A stretch of DNA of 64,000 nucleotides, from contig NZ_JALPRD010000001.1 in assembly GCF_023197165.1 (NCBI RefSeq), positions 620,001 through 684,000 on the forward strand, in the 5' to 3' direction. Both the position numbers and the translations under genes were made by a program. A model generated the notes under the pieces. The model saw nothing but the letters and a program-made list of their open reading frames with translations, had not been told where the DNA came from and searched no databases. This DNA is from Sphingopyxis sp. MSC1_008 (GTDB lineage Bacteria > Pseudomonadota > Alphaproteobacteria > Sphingomonadales > Sphingomonadaceae). Below, one piece after another: positions 8,354-17,870 of this stretch (its first letter is position 1; each line of letters starts with the position of its first letter).

Positions 8354-8394
8354 GTGGATTCCGCGACAAGGCGCCCGAAAAGGAAGGAAATTCA

Positions 8395-9711
8395 ATGGTT
8401 CCGCGTTACGCACGGCCGGAAATGACCGCGATATGGTCGGCCGAGAATCGGTTTCGCATCTGGTTCGAGATCGAAGCGCATGCGACCGATGCCCTTGCCG
8501 AACTGGGCACCGTCCCGAAATCGGCCGCCAAGGCCCTGTGGGATTGGTGGGCAACGAATCCGGCGATCGACGTCGCCGCGATCGACGCGATCGAGGCGGT
8601 GACCAAGCATGACGTCATCGCCTTCCTGACCTGGGTGGCCGAGAATGTCGGCGACGAAGCGCGCTTCATGCACCAGGGCATGACCAGCTCGGACGTGCTC
8701 GACACCTGCCTCGCGGTTCAGCTCAGCCAGGCCGCCGACATCCTGCTCGCCGACCTCGACGCGCTCCTCGAAGCGATCAAGCGCCGAGCTTACGAACATA
8801 AGCTCACCCCGACGATCGGCCGCAGCCACGGCATTCACGCCGAGCCCGTCACCTTCGGGCTCAAGCTCGCCGAAGCCTATGCCGAATTCTCGCGTTGCAA
8901 GCTGCGCCTCCAGGCCGCGCGCGCCGAAATCGCGACCTGCGCCATCTCGGGCGCGGTCGGCACCTTCGCCAACATCGACCCGCGCGTCGAAGCGCATGTC
9001 GCCGCCAAGCTCGGCCTGGCGATCGAGCCCGTCTCGACGCAGGTGATCCCGCGCGACCGCCACGCGATGTTCTTCGCCGTGCTCGGCGTCGTCGCCTCGT
9101 CGATCGAACGCCTGTCGGTCGAGGTCCGCCACCTCCAACGCACCGAAGTGCTCGAGGCCGAGGAATATTTCTCGCCCGGCCAGAAAGGCTCGTCGGCGAT
9201 GCCGCACAAGCGCAACCCGGTGCTGACCGAAAATCTCACCGGCCTCGCGCGCATGGTCCGCAGCGCCGCGATCCCCGCGATGGAAAATGTCGCGCTGTGG
9301 CACGAGCGCGACATCAGCCACTCGTCGGTCGAGCGCTTCATCGGCCCAGACGCGACGATCACGCTCGACTTCGCGCTCGCGCGCCTGACCGGCGTCGTCG
9401 ACAAGCTGCTTGTATACCCCGCTCGGATGCAGAAGAATCTCGACCGCATGGGCGGGCTCGTCCATTCGCAGCGCGTGCTCCTTGCCCTGACGCAGGCGGG
9501 CGCGAGCCGCGAGGAAAGCTATGTGCTCGTCCAGCGCAACGCGATGAAGGTCTGGGATTCGGACGGCCAGCTATCGCTGCTCGAACTGCTCAAGGCCGAT
9601 GCCGACGTGACCGCGAAGCTGTCGGCCGACGAGCTGACCGCGCTGTTCGACCTCGGCTATCATATGAAGCATGTCGACACGATCTTCGACCGGGTGTTCG
9701 GGGCGGCATAG
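8395..9711 (+). CDS. purB: Adenylosuccinate lyase
   Basis: Catalyses two steps of purine synthesis: SAICAR to AICAR plus fumarate, and adenylosuccinate to AMP plus fumarate. 438 residues, normal for the bacterial enzyme. Hallmarks of the fumarase/aspartase superfamily are present: MTSSDVLDT near residue 90, GRSHGIHAEP around 140 (catalytic His), and the flexible signature loop GSSAMPHKRNP around 265. The ATG at 8395 is chosen because AAGGAAGG lies just upstream and the protein begins at the conserved MVPRYARPEM; the open frame extends further back without conservation. First gene of a biosynthetic run. Confidence 0.97.
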   Translation: MVPRYARPEMTAIWSAENRFRIWFEIEAHATDALAELGTVPKSAAKALWDWWATNPAIDVAAIDAIEAVTKHDVIAFLTWVAENVGDEARFMHQGMTSSDVLDTCLAVQLSQAADILLADLDALLEAIKRRAYEHKLTPTIGRSHGIHAEPVTFGLKLAEAYAEFSRCKLRLQAARAEIATCAISGAVGTFANIDPRVEAHVAAKLGLAIEPVSTQVIPRDRHAMFFAVLGVVASSIERLSVEVRHLQRTEVLEAEEYFSPGQKGSSAMPHKRNPVLTENLTGLARMVRSAAIPAMENVALWHERDISHSSVERFIGPDATITLDFALARLTGVVDKLLVYPARMQKNLDRMGGLVHSQRVLLALTQAGASREESYVLVQRNAMKVWDSDGQLSLLELLKADADVTAKLSADELTALFDLGYHMKHVDTIFDRVFGAA

Positions 9712-9779
9712 CCCCGGACTGGAATCGCGCGGCAATCTGTCATAGGGTCGGCGCCAGACCGACAGAGGAGCAAGACGAA

Positions 9780-10121
9780 GTGGGCATCCTGCGAACGATC
9801 ATCTGGGTCTCGTTGACCGCCATCCTCGTCATTTTCGCGATGGCGAACTGGATCCCGGTCACCGTCACGATCTGGCCGGGACAGGTGCTCGACACCAAAT
9901 TGCCGGTGTTGATCCTCACCGCATTCCTGATCGGCAGCGTGCCGATGTGGATCGCGCTGCGCACGACGCGCTGGTCGATGAAGCGCCGCCTCGACGCCAG
10001 CGAGCGGCAGGCGGCCGATTTGCGCGCGCTCGCCAACCGGCCTGTCGAGGTGACGCCCACTCCGCCCGTCAACGACATTCCGCCCGCCCCATCCGACCTT
10101 TTCTCCACGGACAAGCCATGA
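9780..10121 (+). CDS. LapA-domain (DUF1049) membrane protein
   Basis: 113-residue inner-membrane protein with two hydrophobic helices (about 4-26 and 40-60) around a short periplasmic loop, then a basic stretch (RTTRWSMKRR) and a Pro-rich cytoplasmic tail. This is the LapA/DUF1049 layout; LapA in E. coli works with LapB in controlling LPS synthesis, but no lapB lies here. Start is GTG with GAGGAG nine bases upstream. The stop overlaps the pyrF start (ATGA at 10118-10121), so the two are coupled. Confidence 0.82.
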   Translation: MGILRTIIWVSLTAILVIFAMANWIPVTVTIWPGQVLDTKLPVLILTAFLIGSVPMWIALRTTRWSMKRRLDASERQAADLRALANRPVEVTPTPPVNDIPPAPSDLFSTDKP

Positions 10122-10792
10122 CCTCACCGCTTTATCTCGCGATCGACACCACGCACCTCGACGCGGCGCTCGCGCTGGCGCAAAAGGTACGGCGTCACGT
10201 CGGCGGGCTGAAGCTCGGTCTCGAATTCTTCTGCGCTAACGGGCATCACGGCGTGCATGAAATGGCGAAGCTCGGCCTGCCGATCTTTCTCGACCTCAAG
10301 CTCCACGACATCCCGAACACCGTCGCCAAGGCGATCCAGGCGCTGCGCACGCTCGAACCGGCGGTGCTGACGGTCCACGCTGCGGGCGGCCGCGCGATGC
10401 TTGAAGAAGCGAAGGCCGCAGCGGGCCTGAATACCAAGGTTGTTGCGGTCACCGTGCTGACCAGCCTCGACGCGCCCGATCTCGACGATATCGGGGTCGG
10501 CGGCACCCCGCACGACCAGGTCGTGCGCCTGGCGGCGCTCGCGCGCGAAGCCGGTCTCGACGGCATCGTCTGTTCGGGACAGGAAGTGAAAGCGGCGCGC
10601 AAGGCGTGGCCCGGCGGCTTTTACGTCGTCCCCGGGGTGCGCCCCGCGAACGGCAAGATCGGCGACCAGAAGCGCGTCGTCACCCCGGCGCAGGCGATGG
10701 CCGACGGTGCCTCGATCCTCGTCGTTGGCCGCCCGATCAGCCAGTCGGCGGACCCCGACCTCGCCGCGCGCGAGATCGAAGCGACGCTTTAA
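10118..10792 (+). CDS. pyrF: Orotidine 5'-phosphate decarboxylase
   Basis: Last step of UMP synthesis, decarboxylating OMP. 224 residues form a TIM barrel. The catalytic Asp-Lys-Asp set is in FLDLKLHDIPNT (D59, K61, D64), the phosphate-binding C-terminal part is VVPGVRP and ILVVGRPIS. Translation is coupled to the LapA-like gene by a 4-base overlap. A 114-base gap with a palindromic repeat separates it from trpF. Confidence 0.97.
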   Translation: MTSPLYLAIDTTHLDAALALAQKVRRHVGGLKLGLEFFCANGHHGVHEMAKLGLPIFLDLKLHDIPNTVAKAIQALRTLEPAVLTVHAAGGRAMLEEAKAAAGLNTKVVAVTVLTSLDAPDLDDIGVGGTPHDQVVRLAALAREAGLDGIVCSGQEVKAARKAWPGGFYVVPGVRPANGKIGDQKRVVTPAQAMADGASILVVGRPISQSADPDLAAREIEATL

Positions 10793-10809
10793 GCCCAATT
10801 CCCATTCCC

Positions 10810-10887
10810 GTTCGTGTCGAGCGAAGTCGAGACACCCATCGGAGCAGCGCAAGATCGAGGGGCATCTCGACTTCGCTCGATGCGAAC
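10810..10887. repeat. Palindromic repeat element between pyrF and trpF
   Basis: Two arms, 10810-10832 and 10865-10887, are inverted copies that match at 21 of 23 bases; each contains the core TCGAGCGAAGTCGAGA. Each core is itself a small hairpin. This looks like a REP-type dispersed element, here inside a run of co-directional genes. Confidence 0.75.
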
Positions 10888-10906
10888 GGACAAATAGAGT
10901 CTGACC

Positions 10907-11539
10907 ATGCCCCCACTCGTCAAAATCTGCGGCCTCAAAACGATCGAAGAGGTCGATGCCGCCATCCGTCACGGCGCGACGCACATCGGTCTGAATCACT
11001 ATGAGCCGAGCCCGCGCTATGTCGACCTCAAGACCGCGGCCGAGCTGCGCAAACGCGCCGGCGCAGCCAACGTCAAGGTTGCGTTGCTGCTGGTCAACGC
11101 ACCGCAGCAACTCACCGGCGACGCGCTGGGCATGGTGCGCCCCGACATCATCCAGTTCCACGGCAGCGAGACCCCCGAATGGCTGGGCGTCGTGAAGCGG
11201 CTGACCCCTGCGGAAGTCTGGAAGGCCGTCGGGCTGAAAGACGCCGAGACACTCGTGCGCATGCAGAAATATCATGGCGTCGCCGACCGCATCCTGTTCG
11301 ACGCCCCCGCCGCCGCGATGCCCGGCGGCACCGGCACGCGCTTCGACTGGTCGCTGCTCAAAAACCATCGCCACAGCATCGACTGGGGCATCGCGGGCGG
11401 CCTCACGCCCGAAAATGTCGCCGAAGCGATCGCCGCGACCGGCGCGCCGCTCGTCGATGTCTCGTCAGGCGTCGAAAGCGCGCCGGGCGTCAAGGATGTG
11501 GACAAGATCGCGGCTTTCCTTAAAGCGGCGGGTCGATGA
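10907..11539 (+). CDS. trpF: Phosphoribosylanthranilate isomerase
   Basis: Third step of tryptophan synthesis from anthranilate, an Amadori rearrangement of PRA to CdRP. 210-residue TIM barrel. Catalytic Cys in VKICGLKT near the N-terminus, the substrate loop LLVNAP, QFHGSE, catalytic Asp in ILFDAPA, and the phosphate site GGLTPENV and DVSSGVE are all present. It overlaps trpB by 4 bases (ATGA, 11536-11539). The trpF-trpB-trpA-accD-folC order is the common alphaproteobacterial one. Confidence 0.97.
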   Translation: MPPLVKICGLKTIEEVDAAIRHGATHIGLNHYEPSPRYVDLKTAAELRKRAGAANVKVALLLVNAPQQLTGDALGMVRPDIIQFHGSETPEWLGVVKRLTPAEVWKAVGLKDAETLVRMQKYHGVADRILFDAPAAAMPGGTGTRFDWSLLKNHRHSIDWGIAGGLTPENVAEAIAATGAPLVDVSSGVESAPGVKDVDKIAAFLKAAGR

Positions 11540-12747
11540 CCGACTTACCCAACAGCCTTCGCTCCGGCCCCGACGCGCGCGGCCATTTCGGCCAGTTTGG
11601 CGGCCGCTATGTCGCCGAAACGCTGATGCCGCTGATCCTCGATCTTGAGCGCCACCATCGCGCCGCGCAGGCCGACCCGGCGTTCAAGGCCGAGTTCGAC
11701 TATCTGCTCAAACATTATGTCGGCCGCCCCAGCCCGTTGTGGTTCGCCGAGCGGCTGACCGAGCATCTCGGCGGCGCGAAAATTTACCTCAAGCGCGAGG
11801 ACCTGAACCACACCGGCGCGCACAAGATCAACAATTGCATCGGCCAGATCCTGCTCGCCAAGCGCATGGGCAAGACCAAGATCATCGCCGAAACCGGCGC
11901 GGGCCAGCACGGCGTCGCGACCGCGACCGTCGCCGCGCTCTTCGGCCTGCCCTGCACGATCTTCATGGGCGCGGTCGACGTCGCGCGGCAGCAGCCGAAC
12001 GTGTTCCGCATGAAACTGCTCGGCGCTGAAGTCGTCGCAGTCGAATCGGGCGCGAAGACGCTTAAGGACGCGATGAACGAGGCGCTGCGCCACTGGGTCG
12101 CGAACGTCCACGACACTTTCTACATCATTGGCACGGTCGCCGGCCCGCACCCCTATCCCGAGCTTGTCCGGGATTTCCAGTCGGTGATCGGCGACGAAGC
12201 CCGCGAACAAATCCTCGAAGCCGAAGGCCGCCTTCCCGACATGCTGATCGCCCCCGTCGGCGGCGGATCGAATGCGATCGGCCTGTTCCATCCGTTCCTC
12301 GACGATGCCGATGTCGAGATCGTCGGTGTCGAAGCCGCCGGCGAAGGCCTCGACGGCAAGCACGCCGCCAGCCTCGCGGGCGGGCGCCCGGGCATCCTTC
12401 ACGGCAACAAAACCTATCTCCTCCAGGACGAGGACGGCCAGATCACCGAGGCGCACAGCATCTCGGCGGGGCTCGACTATCCGGGCATCGGCCCCGAGCA
12501 TAGCTGGCTCCACGAAATCGGCCGCGTCCGCTACGAACCCGTTACTGACGCCGAAGCGCTCGCCAGTTTCCAGAAGCTCACCAGGCTCGAAGGCATCATC
12601 CCGGCGCTCGAGTCCGCCCACGCGATCGCCGCCGCCGAACGCATCGCGCCGACGCTGGGCAAGGACAAGATCATCATCGTCAACTGCTCGGGCCGCGGCG
12701 ACAAGGACATCTTCACGGTGGCGGATGCGCTGGGGGTCGATCTGTGA
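11536..12747 (+). CDS. trpB: Tryptophan synthase beta chain
   Basis: PLP enzyme joining indole and serine to make tryptophan; partner of TrpA in an alpha2beta2 complex. 403 residues. The PLP lysine is K97 in [10 protein letters not shown], the substrate loop ETGAGQHG follows, and the phosphate cup GGGSNAIG and the C-terminal SGRGDKD are intact. Coupled upstream to trpF. Unusually, the next coding region is not trpA but a 74-codon gene whose GTG start overlaps the trpB stop (GTGA, 12744-12747). Confidence 0.98.
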   Translation: MTDLPNSLRSGPDARGHFGQFGGRYVAETLMPLILDLERHHRAAQADPAFKAEFDYLLKHYVGRPSPLWFAERLTEHLGGAKIYLKREDLNHTGAHKINNCIGQILLAKRMGKTKIIAETGAGQHGVATATVAALFGLPCTIFMGAVDVARQQPNVFRMKLLGAEVVAVESGAKTLKDAMNEALRHWVANVHDTFYIIGTVAGPHPYPELVRDFQSVIGDEAREQILEAEGRLPDMLIAPVGGGSNAIGLFHPFLDDADVEIVGVEAAGEGLDGKHAASLAGGRPGILHGNKTYLLQDEDGQITEAHSISAGLDYPGIGPEHSWLHEIGRVRYEPVTDAEALASFQKLTRLEGIIPALESAHAIAAAERIAPTLGKDKIIIVNCSGRGDKDIFTVADALGVDL

Positions 12748-12968
12748 GTCATTGTTGCGAAATGCTGCGCTCGAATGTCGAGATCGTTTGCGACCAACAC
12801 CCGGATCGTAACGACTGTCCGGATGCCATTGTCGATTTCAACGGAACAACTGGCTTTTATGGCCTGTTCGTTCGCGATGGCGAGAACGCCAGCGCCGGAT
12901 CCGTAATCATCATTTCCTATTGCCCATGGTGCGGCGCAGAGCTTCCGAAAGGGTTGGACGACTTATGA
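12744..12968 (+). CDS. Small Cys-rich zinc-ribbon-like protein (DUF6980-like) between trpB and trpA
   Basis: 74-residue protein with cysteines at 4, 5, 16, 25, 60 and 63, including a C-terminal knuckle [10 protein letters not shown]. The layout (CCE at the N-terminus, C-x-x-H-x-x-x-x-x-C in the middle, CPWCG at the end) resembles the DUF6980 family as I recall it; no function is established. It is locked into the trp operon: GTG overlaps the trpB stop and its stop overlaps the trpA ATG (ATGA, 12965-12968). Hand-counted GC over 12781-12900 is about 55%, clearly below its neighbours, suggesting a later insertion. Confidence 0.8.
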   Translation: MSHCCEMLRSNVEIVCDQHPDRNDCPDAIVDFNGTTGFYGLFVRDGENASAGSVIIISYCPWCGAELPKGLDDL

Positions 12969-13756
12969 CCCGCTTTACTGCCGCCTTCGCCAAACCGCAC
13001 CCCGCACTCGTCGCCTTCATCACCGCGGGCGACGGCGACACCGCCGCGAACCTTGACGCGCTCGTCGCGGGGGGCGCTGATGTGATCGAGCTTGGCATGC
13101 CCTTCACCGATCCGATGGCCGATGGTCCCGCAATTCAGGCCGCGAACCTGCGCAGCCTCGCCAAAGGTACGACGACCGCGGACATCTTCGTGATCGCGGC
13201 CGCCTTTCGCGCGCGCCACCCCGAAACCCCGCTCGTCCTGATGGGTTATGCCAATCCGATGACGATCCGTGGCGGCGACTGGTTCGCCGCCGAATGCGCC
13301 AAGGCTGGCGTTGATGGCGTGATCTGCGTCGACATCCCGGCGGAAGAAGACCCCGAACTCGGCCCGGCGCTGCGTTCCGCTGGCGTCGACCTGATCCGCC
13401 TCGCCACCCCCACCACCGACACCGCGCGCCTGCCCGCCGTACTCAGCGGCGCGGGCGGCTTTCTCTATTATGTCTCGGTCGCCGGGATCACCGGCCAGCA
13501 ACAGGCGGCGCAGGCGAGCATCGACGAAGCCGTCGCGCGCCTCAAGGCCGAAACCGACCTGCCCGTCGCAGTCGGCTTCGGCGTCCGCACGCCCGAGCAG
13601 GCCACACAAATCGCCAAGGTCGCCGACGGCGTCGTCGTCGGATCGGCCTTTATCGACATCATCGCCGAGCATGGCGACGCCGCCGCGCCTTATGTCGAGA
13701 CCTTCACCCGTTCGCTCGCCGATGCTATCCACGGCGCAAAGGAGATCGCCGCATGA
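12965..13756 (+). CDS. trpA: Tryptophan synthase alpha chain
   Basis: Cleaves indole-3-glycerol phosphate to indole, which is channelled to TrpB. 263-residue TIM barrel. Catalytic Glu in [16 protein letters not shown] (about residue 46) and Asp in ICVDIPAEE are present, and the phosphate site is FGVRTPEQ and VVVGSAF. The start is set by the ATGA overlap with the small zinc-ribbon gene; the open frame upstream of 12965 lies inside that gene. Overlaps accD by 4 bases. Confidence 0.97.
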   Translation: MTRFTAAFAKPHPALVAFITAGDGDTAANLDALVAGGADVIELGMPFTDPMADGPAIQAANLRSLAKGTTTADIFVIAAAFRARHPETPLVLMGYANPMTIRGGDWFAAECAKAGVDGVICVDIPAEEDPELGPALRSAGVDLIRLATPTTDTARLPAVLSGAGGFLYYVSVAGITGQQQAAQASIDEAVARLKAETDLPVAVGFGVRTPEQATQIAKVADGVVVGSAFIDIIAEHGDAAAPYVETFTRSLADAIHGAKEIAA

Positions 13757-14604
13757 GCTGGCTCGACCGCGTTCGCAACGCCCTGCCCTTCGGGGCGAAA
13801 CGCGACACCGCCGACAATCTCTGGCACAAATGCCGCCAGTGCCAGCAGATGGTGTTCGTCAAGGAATGGGAAGACAATCTCAACGTCTGCCCGCGCTGCG
13901 ACCATCATGACCGCATCGGCGCAAACGAACGTTTCGCTCAGCTGTTCGACGGCGGCCTGCACGAACTGATCGGCGCGCCCGCAGCGCCCGAAGATCCGCT
14001 GAAATTCCGCGACACCAAGAAATATGTCGATCGCATCAAGGCCGCGCGCGCGCAGACCGGCGACCGCGATGCCTATCAGAATGCGTTCGGCCGCATCTTG
14101 GGCCAGGGTGTAGTGATCGGCGTGCAGGACTTCGCCTTCATGGGCGGCTCGATGGGCGTCGCCGTGGGCGAGGCTTTTGTTGCGGGCGTCGAGGATGCGA
14201 TCCGGCGCGGCGTTCCCTATATCGCGATCACCGCCGCGGGCGGTGCGCGGATGCAGGAAGGCACGCTGTCGCTGATGCAGATGCCCCGCGCCACGGTGGC
14301 CTTGGCGCGTCTGCGCCGTGCGGGCCTGCCGTATATCGTGCTACTCACCGATCCGACGACCGGCGGCGTCACCGCCAGCTATGCGATGCTCGGCGATATC
14401 CAGATCAGCGAGCCCAAGGCATTGATCGGCTTTGCGGGCCAGCGCGTGATCGAGAATACGATCCGCGAAAAACTGCCCGAAGGCTTCCAGCGTGCCGAAT
14501 ATCTGCTCGATCACGGGATGATCGACATGGTCGTGCACCGCAAGGAGCTGCCCGAAACGCTGGGGAGGCTGATCGGTTATCTGGCGCCCGAAAAGGCGGC
14601 CTGA
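13753..14604 (+). CDS. accD: Acetyl-CoA carboxylase carboxyltransferase subunit beta
   Basis: Beta half of the carboxyltransferase that moves CO2 from carboxybiotin to acetyl-CoA, making malonyl-CoA for fatty acid synthesis. 283 residues. N-terminal Cys4 zinc ribbon C27, C30, C46, C49 (KCRQC ... CPRCD), then the crotonase-fold body with [12 protein letters not shown] and [11 protein letters not shown]. Coupled to trpA by ATGA at 13753-13756, a well-known pairing in this class. Confidence 0.98.
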   Translation: MSWLDRVRNALPFGAKRDTADNLWHKCRQCQQMVFVKEWEDNLNVCPRCDHHDRIGANERFAQLFDGGLHELIGAPAAPEDPLKFRDTKKYVDRIKAARAQTGDRDAYQNAFGRILGQGVVIGVQDFAFMGGSMGVAVGEAFVAGVEDAIRRGVPYIAITAAGGARMQEGTLSLMQMPRATVALARLRRAGLPYIVLLTDPTTGGVTASYAMLGDIQISEPKALIGFAGQRVIENTIREKLPEGFQRAEYLLDHGMIDMVVHRKELPETLGRLIGYLAPEKAA

Positions 14605-14634
14605 GCAGCGCAACGGAACGCCAGCTTTCTTTCT

Positions 14635-14709
14635 CGTCACCCCGGACTTGATCCGGGGCCTGCCTTTCTCGAAGGAACAGGCGGGTGCCGGGTCAAGCCC
14701 GGCATGACG
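14635..14709. repeat. Palindromic repeat element between accD and folC
   Basis: Two inverted arms, 14635-14658 and 14686-14709, each a hairpin of the type CCCCGGACTTGATCCGGGG, flanked by CGTCA/TGACG. The same element is present at 21900-21972, showing a dispersed REP-type family. It may protect or end the upstream message, but lacks a T-run. Confidence 0.8.
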
Positions 14710-14749
14710 GATGATCGGGAGGCTGCTTTCCTCTAATCGAGCTTCAACC

Positions 14750-16066
14750 ATGCCCGACCACGCCCACAGCTCCTCCCCCGAGGTCCAAACCCAGCTCGAT
14801 CGCCTCGCCGTGCTGTCGCCGGGCCGCGACATCCTCGGCCTCGAGCGGATCGCCGAACTTTGCGCGCGCCTCGGCAACCCGCAGCTTCAGCTGCCGCGCA
14901 CCTTCCATGTTGCGGGCACCAACGGCAAGGGATCGACCTGCGCCTACCTCCGCGCGATCCTCGAAGCGAGCGGACGGCGCGTACACAGCTACACCAGCCC
15001 GCACCTTGTCCGCTTCAACGAGCGCATCCGCCTCGCCGGAACGCTGATCGACGACGCGCTGCTCGCGGCCTTGCTCGAAGAAGTGCTCGACGAGGCCGCT
15101 GACCTGCAAGCAAGCTTCTTCGAAGTCACCACCGCCGCCGCTTTCCTCGCCTTCGCGCGCATTCCCGCCGACGATTGCATCATCGAAGTGGGCCTCGGCG
15201 GCCGCCTCGACGCAACCAATATCATCCCGCCGCCCGCGGTCTGCGGCATCGCCTCGCTCGGCATCGACCATGAAGCCTTCCTGCTGGCCCCCGAAACGGG
15301 AACGCCCGACGATCCGGCGATACGCATTGCGTGGGAAAAGGCTGGGATCATCAAACCCGACACGCCCGTGGCAACGTTCGACTATCCGCCGGGCGTGCGC
15401 GACATCATCGCCGCCAAGGTCGCTTCCGTTGGTGCGACGCTATTTCCCGAAGGAAATGGCTGGACGGTGGAGGTTGAGCGCGACAGCTTTCGCTGGACCT
15501 CGAAACTGGGTTCGGTCGCGGAGCCGATGTGTCCGCGCATGGCCGGGCCGCACCAGATGCGCAACGCCGGACTCGCCATCGCGATGTTGCGCCTCGCCCC
15601 CGGTCCGCAGCCGACCGACGAAGCGATCGCGCGCGGCGTCGCGAACGCCTTTTGGCCTGCCCGCATGCAACGCCTCGGCACCGGTCCCCTCGCTGCGCTG
15701 TTGCCCGGCGGGGCCGAAATCTGGCTCGACGGCGCGCATAATGTCGATGCCGGGCTCGCGCTCGCTCGCCAGTTCGCCGACGAGCCGCGGCGCGTCCATC
15801 TGATTACCGGCATGCTCGCGAATAAGGATCCGGCGGCTATCGTCGCGCCGCTGGCCGACCGCCTCGCCAGCCTGACCGTCGTCCCCGTTCCGGGGCACGA
15901 GCATCATGGCGCCGAAGCGTTTGGTGCCGATGCAAAGGCGGCCGTTTCGGTCGTCGATGCGCTGCGCAGCCTCGCTGTCGACCCGGCGCGCGAAATCGTC
16001 CTCATCGCGGGCTCGCTCTACCTCGCGGGCGAAGTGCTCAGCGCGAACCTGCAGTTTCCGGACTGA
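14750..16066 (+). CDS. folC: Folylpolyglutamate synthase / dihydrofolate synthase
   Basis: Mur-ligase family enzyme that adds glutamate to dihydropteroate and folates. 438 residues. P-loop HVAGTNGKGSTC near residue 50, the folate loop TSPHLVRFNERI, the Mg-binding VGLGGRLDATN, and C-terminal domain motif WLDGAHNVDAG are present. The ATG at 14750 gives a normal N-terminus; an in-frame ATG at 14711 lies just after the repeat element and seems less likely. The 3' end overlaps the convergent permease gene by 29 bases. Confidence 0.95.
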   Translation: MPDHAHSSSPEVQTQLDRLAVLSPGRDILGLERIAELCARLGNPQLQLPRTFHVAGTNGKGSTCAYLRAILEASGRRVHSYTSPHLVRFNERIRLAGTLIDDALLAALLEEVLDEAADLQASFFEVTTAAAFLAFARIPADDCIIEVGLGGRLDATNIIPPPAVCGIASLGIDHEAFLLAPETGTPDDPAIRIAWEKAGIIKPDTPVATFDYPPGVRDIIAAKVASVGATLFPEGNGWTVEVERDSFRWTSKLGSVAEPMCPRMAGPHQMRNAGLAIAMLRLAPGPQPTDEAIARGVANAFWPARMQRLGTGPLAALLPGGAEIWLDGAHNVDAGLALARQFADEPRRVHLITGMLANKDPAAIVAPLADRLASLTVVPVPGHEHHGAEAFGADAKAAVSVVDALRSLAVDPAREIVLIAGSLYLAGEVLSANLQFPD

Positions 16067-17750
16067 CGGCCTGAGGCGACGCCTCGGGTATCTCTACTTC
16101 GCCTGCCGTACCCATGGACCGATCGACCAGCCCCGACCGCATCATCCACCAGAAGATCAAGATGCCGGGAACCGCCAGAGCGGTGGTCAGCAGGTAGAAA
16201 TCGACATAGCCGAACTGCTCGATCAGTTTGCCCGCGCTGGTTCCGGTCAGAAACCGCCCGAGGATGCTCGCAGCGGCCGAGAAAAGCGCGAAATGGGTCG
16301 CCGTAAAACGCAGATCGGCCAGCGCCGACAGATAGGCGACAACGCAGACGCCGCCGATCCCGCTCGCAAAATTCTCGAACCCGATCGCGCCGGCCATGCC
16401 CCAATTGCTGTGCCCGGCGGCGGCAAGCCCTGCAAAGCTGAAGTTGGAAATCGCCATCAGGACAAGGCTGAGCAATACCGACTTTTTCATACCAAGCCGC
16501 GCGTAGATGATCCCGCCGACGAACACGCCCGCCAGCAGCGCCCAGAATCCCAGGCCAACATCGTAAAAGGCGATTTCGTCGTTGGTGTAGCCCAGATCCT
16601 CGAACAAGAGCCGGAAGGTCAGGTTGGCGAGCGTGTCGCCGATCTTGTGGAGCAGCAGGAAGAAGAGGATCAGGATCGCCCCTTCGCGCGAGAAAAACTC
16701 CGCCAGCGGCCCGACGGCGCCCTTGTCGGCGGGCTGGCCTGCGCGCGACTTCGTCGGCAAGGCGACCAGCGCCCCGATGACGAGCGCACCCACGGCAAGC
16801 ACCACCCAAAGCAGCGTCGATCCGACGTAGGCCGCGATCGTCCCCCAATCCGCCGCCAGCACCGCGACCAGCGCCAGCGCGGGGAGCGCGATAAGCCAGT
16901 TGATGTGCCCGCTCCACCCGATGTCACGCGCGCGCCGGGCGCTGAGGTCGAACAACGGGAACAAATATCCGACAAGGACCATCAGCGTCAGGATGTCGAC
17001 GCCAAGCCACTGGTCGATCTGCCGCGCGATCAGGAAAGCGACCGGGAAGCTGCCAATGAAGAGCGCATAGTGCGCACGCGACAGGAACGCCGGCCAATGG
17101 CGCTCGATCTTGCGTTCGGGCTCACCCATCACCAATCCGGTGATGATTGCCGGGAGGACCAGCGCGGCGCATACCATATAGGCGACGCCCCAACCGGCGC
17201 GTTCGGCGACAACCAGCGCCAAGGCGCCCGCCACCGCCGCACCGATGCGCCAGCCATATTGCGACATGCCCGAACCCGTGCCCAATTGTTCTGGCGCAAG
17301 CAGTTCGATTCGATAGGCGTCGATCACGATGTCATAGGTCGCGCCGGCGAGCCCGACCGCGATCGCTGCGAGCGCGACGACCGCCAGCGAAGCCTTTGGA
17401 TCGAGATTGCCCAGCACCGACACAGCGACAAAAACCAGCGCGCCGACAAGGATCAGCCACGATCGCCGCTGGCCGATCCGCCCGAGGACGGGGATGCGAA
17501 ACCGATCGATCGCGGGCGCCCACGCCCATTTCAGATTATAGGCGAGAAAGGTCAGCGCAAAGGCGGTGACCGAGGATTTCTCGATCCCGTCCTGTGCGAG
17601 CCGCGTCGTCAGCGTCGCGCCGATCATCGCGAAGGGGAAACCCGACGATATGCCGAGGAACAGCGCAGCCAGGGGCGCGGGCTCCAGATAGGGGCGCAGA
17701 CTGTCGCGCCATCCCTTCGGTGCCGGCATCGCCGCATCTGTCGCCATCAT
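16038..17750 (-). CDS. AmpG-family MFS permease
   Basis: 570-residue inner-membrane transporter of the AmpG type, which imports anhydromuropeptides for cell-wall recycling. Typical start PYLEPAPLAALFLGISSGFPFAMIG is seen, followed by about 14 hydrophobic helices and LAGATYDIVIDAYRIELL, a conserved stretch of helix 4-5 in AmpG. The ATG at 17750 is chosen because AAAGGGGG lies directly upstream. It converges on folC and its last nine codons overlap the folC end. Substrate specificity is inferred from the family only. Confidence 0.88.
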   Translation of the reverse strand: MMATDAAMPAPKGWRDSLRPYLEPAPLAALFLGISSGFPFAMIGATLTTRLAQDGIEKSSVTAFALTFLAYNLKWAWAPAIDRFRIPVLGRIGQRRSWLILVGALVFVAVSVLGNLDPKASLAVVALAAIAVGLAGATYDIVIDAYRIELLAPEQLGTGSGMSQYGWRIGAAVAGALALVVAERAGWGVAYMVCAALVLPAIITGLVMGEPERKIERHWPAFLSRAHYALFIGSFPVAFLIARQIDQWLGVDILTLMVLVGYLFPLFDLSARRARDIGWSGHINWLIALPALALVAVLAADWGTIAAYVGSTLLWVVLAVGALVIGALVALPTKSRAGQPADKGAVGPLAEFFSREGAILILFFLLLHKIGDTLANLTFRLLFEDLGYTNDEIAFYDVGLGFWALLAGVFVGGIIYARLGMKKSVLLSLVLMAISNFSFAGLAAAGHSNWGMAGAIGFENFASGIGGVCVVAYLSALADLRFTATHFALFSAAASILGRFLTGTSAGKLIEQFGYVDFYLLTTALAVPGILIFWWMMRSGLVDRSMGTAGEVEIPEASPQAVSPETAGSR

Positions 17751-17870
17751 ATTCCCCCTTTGGACCTGTGACGGGCCGCGGCCGGTCATATCTTGGCCTA
17801 AAGCGTTGGGGATAAATTGGAAGCGGCTAATTGGCCACCGATCCGCCGTGCACGGTCGGCCCGTCGCATC

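Noticed and set aside
15906-17771. 621-codon open frame on the plus strand opposite the AmpG-like gene
   Set aside because: Highly charged, repetitive product without domains; the permease on the other strand has clear helices, motif and ribosome site.
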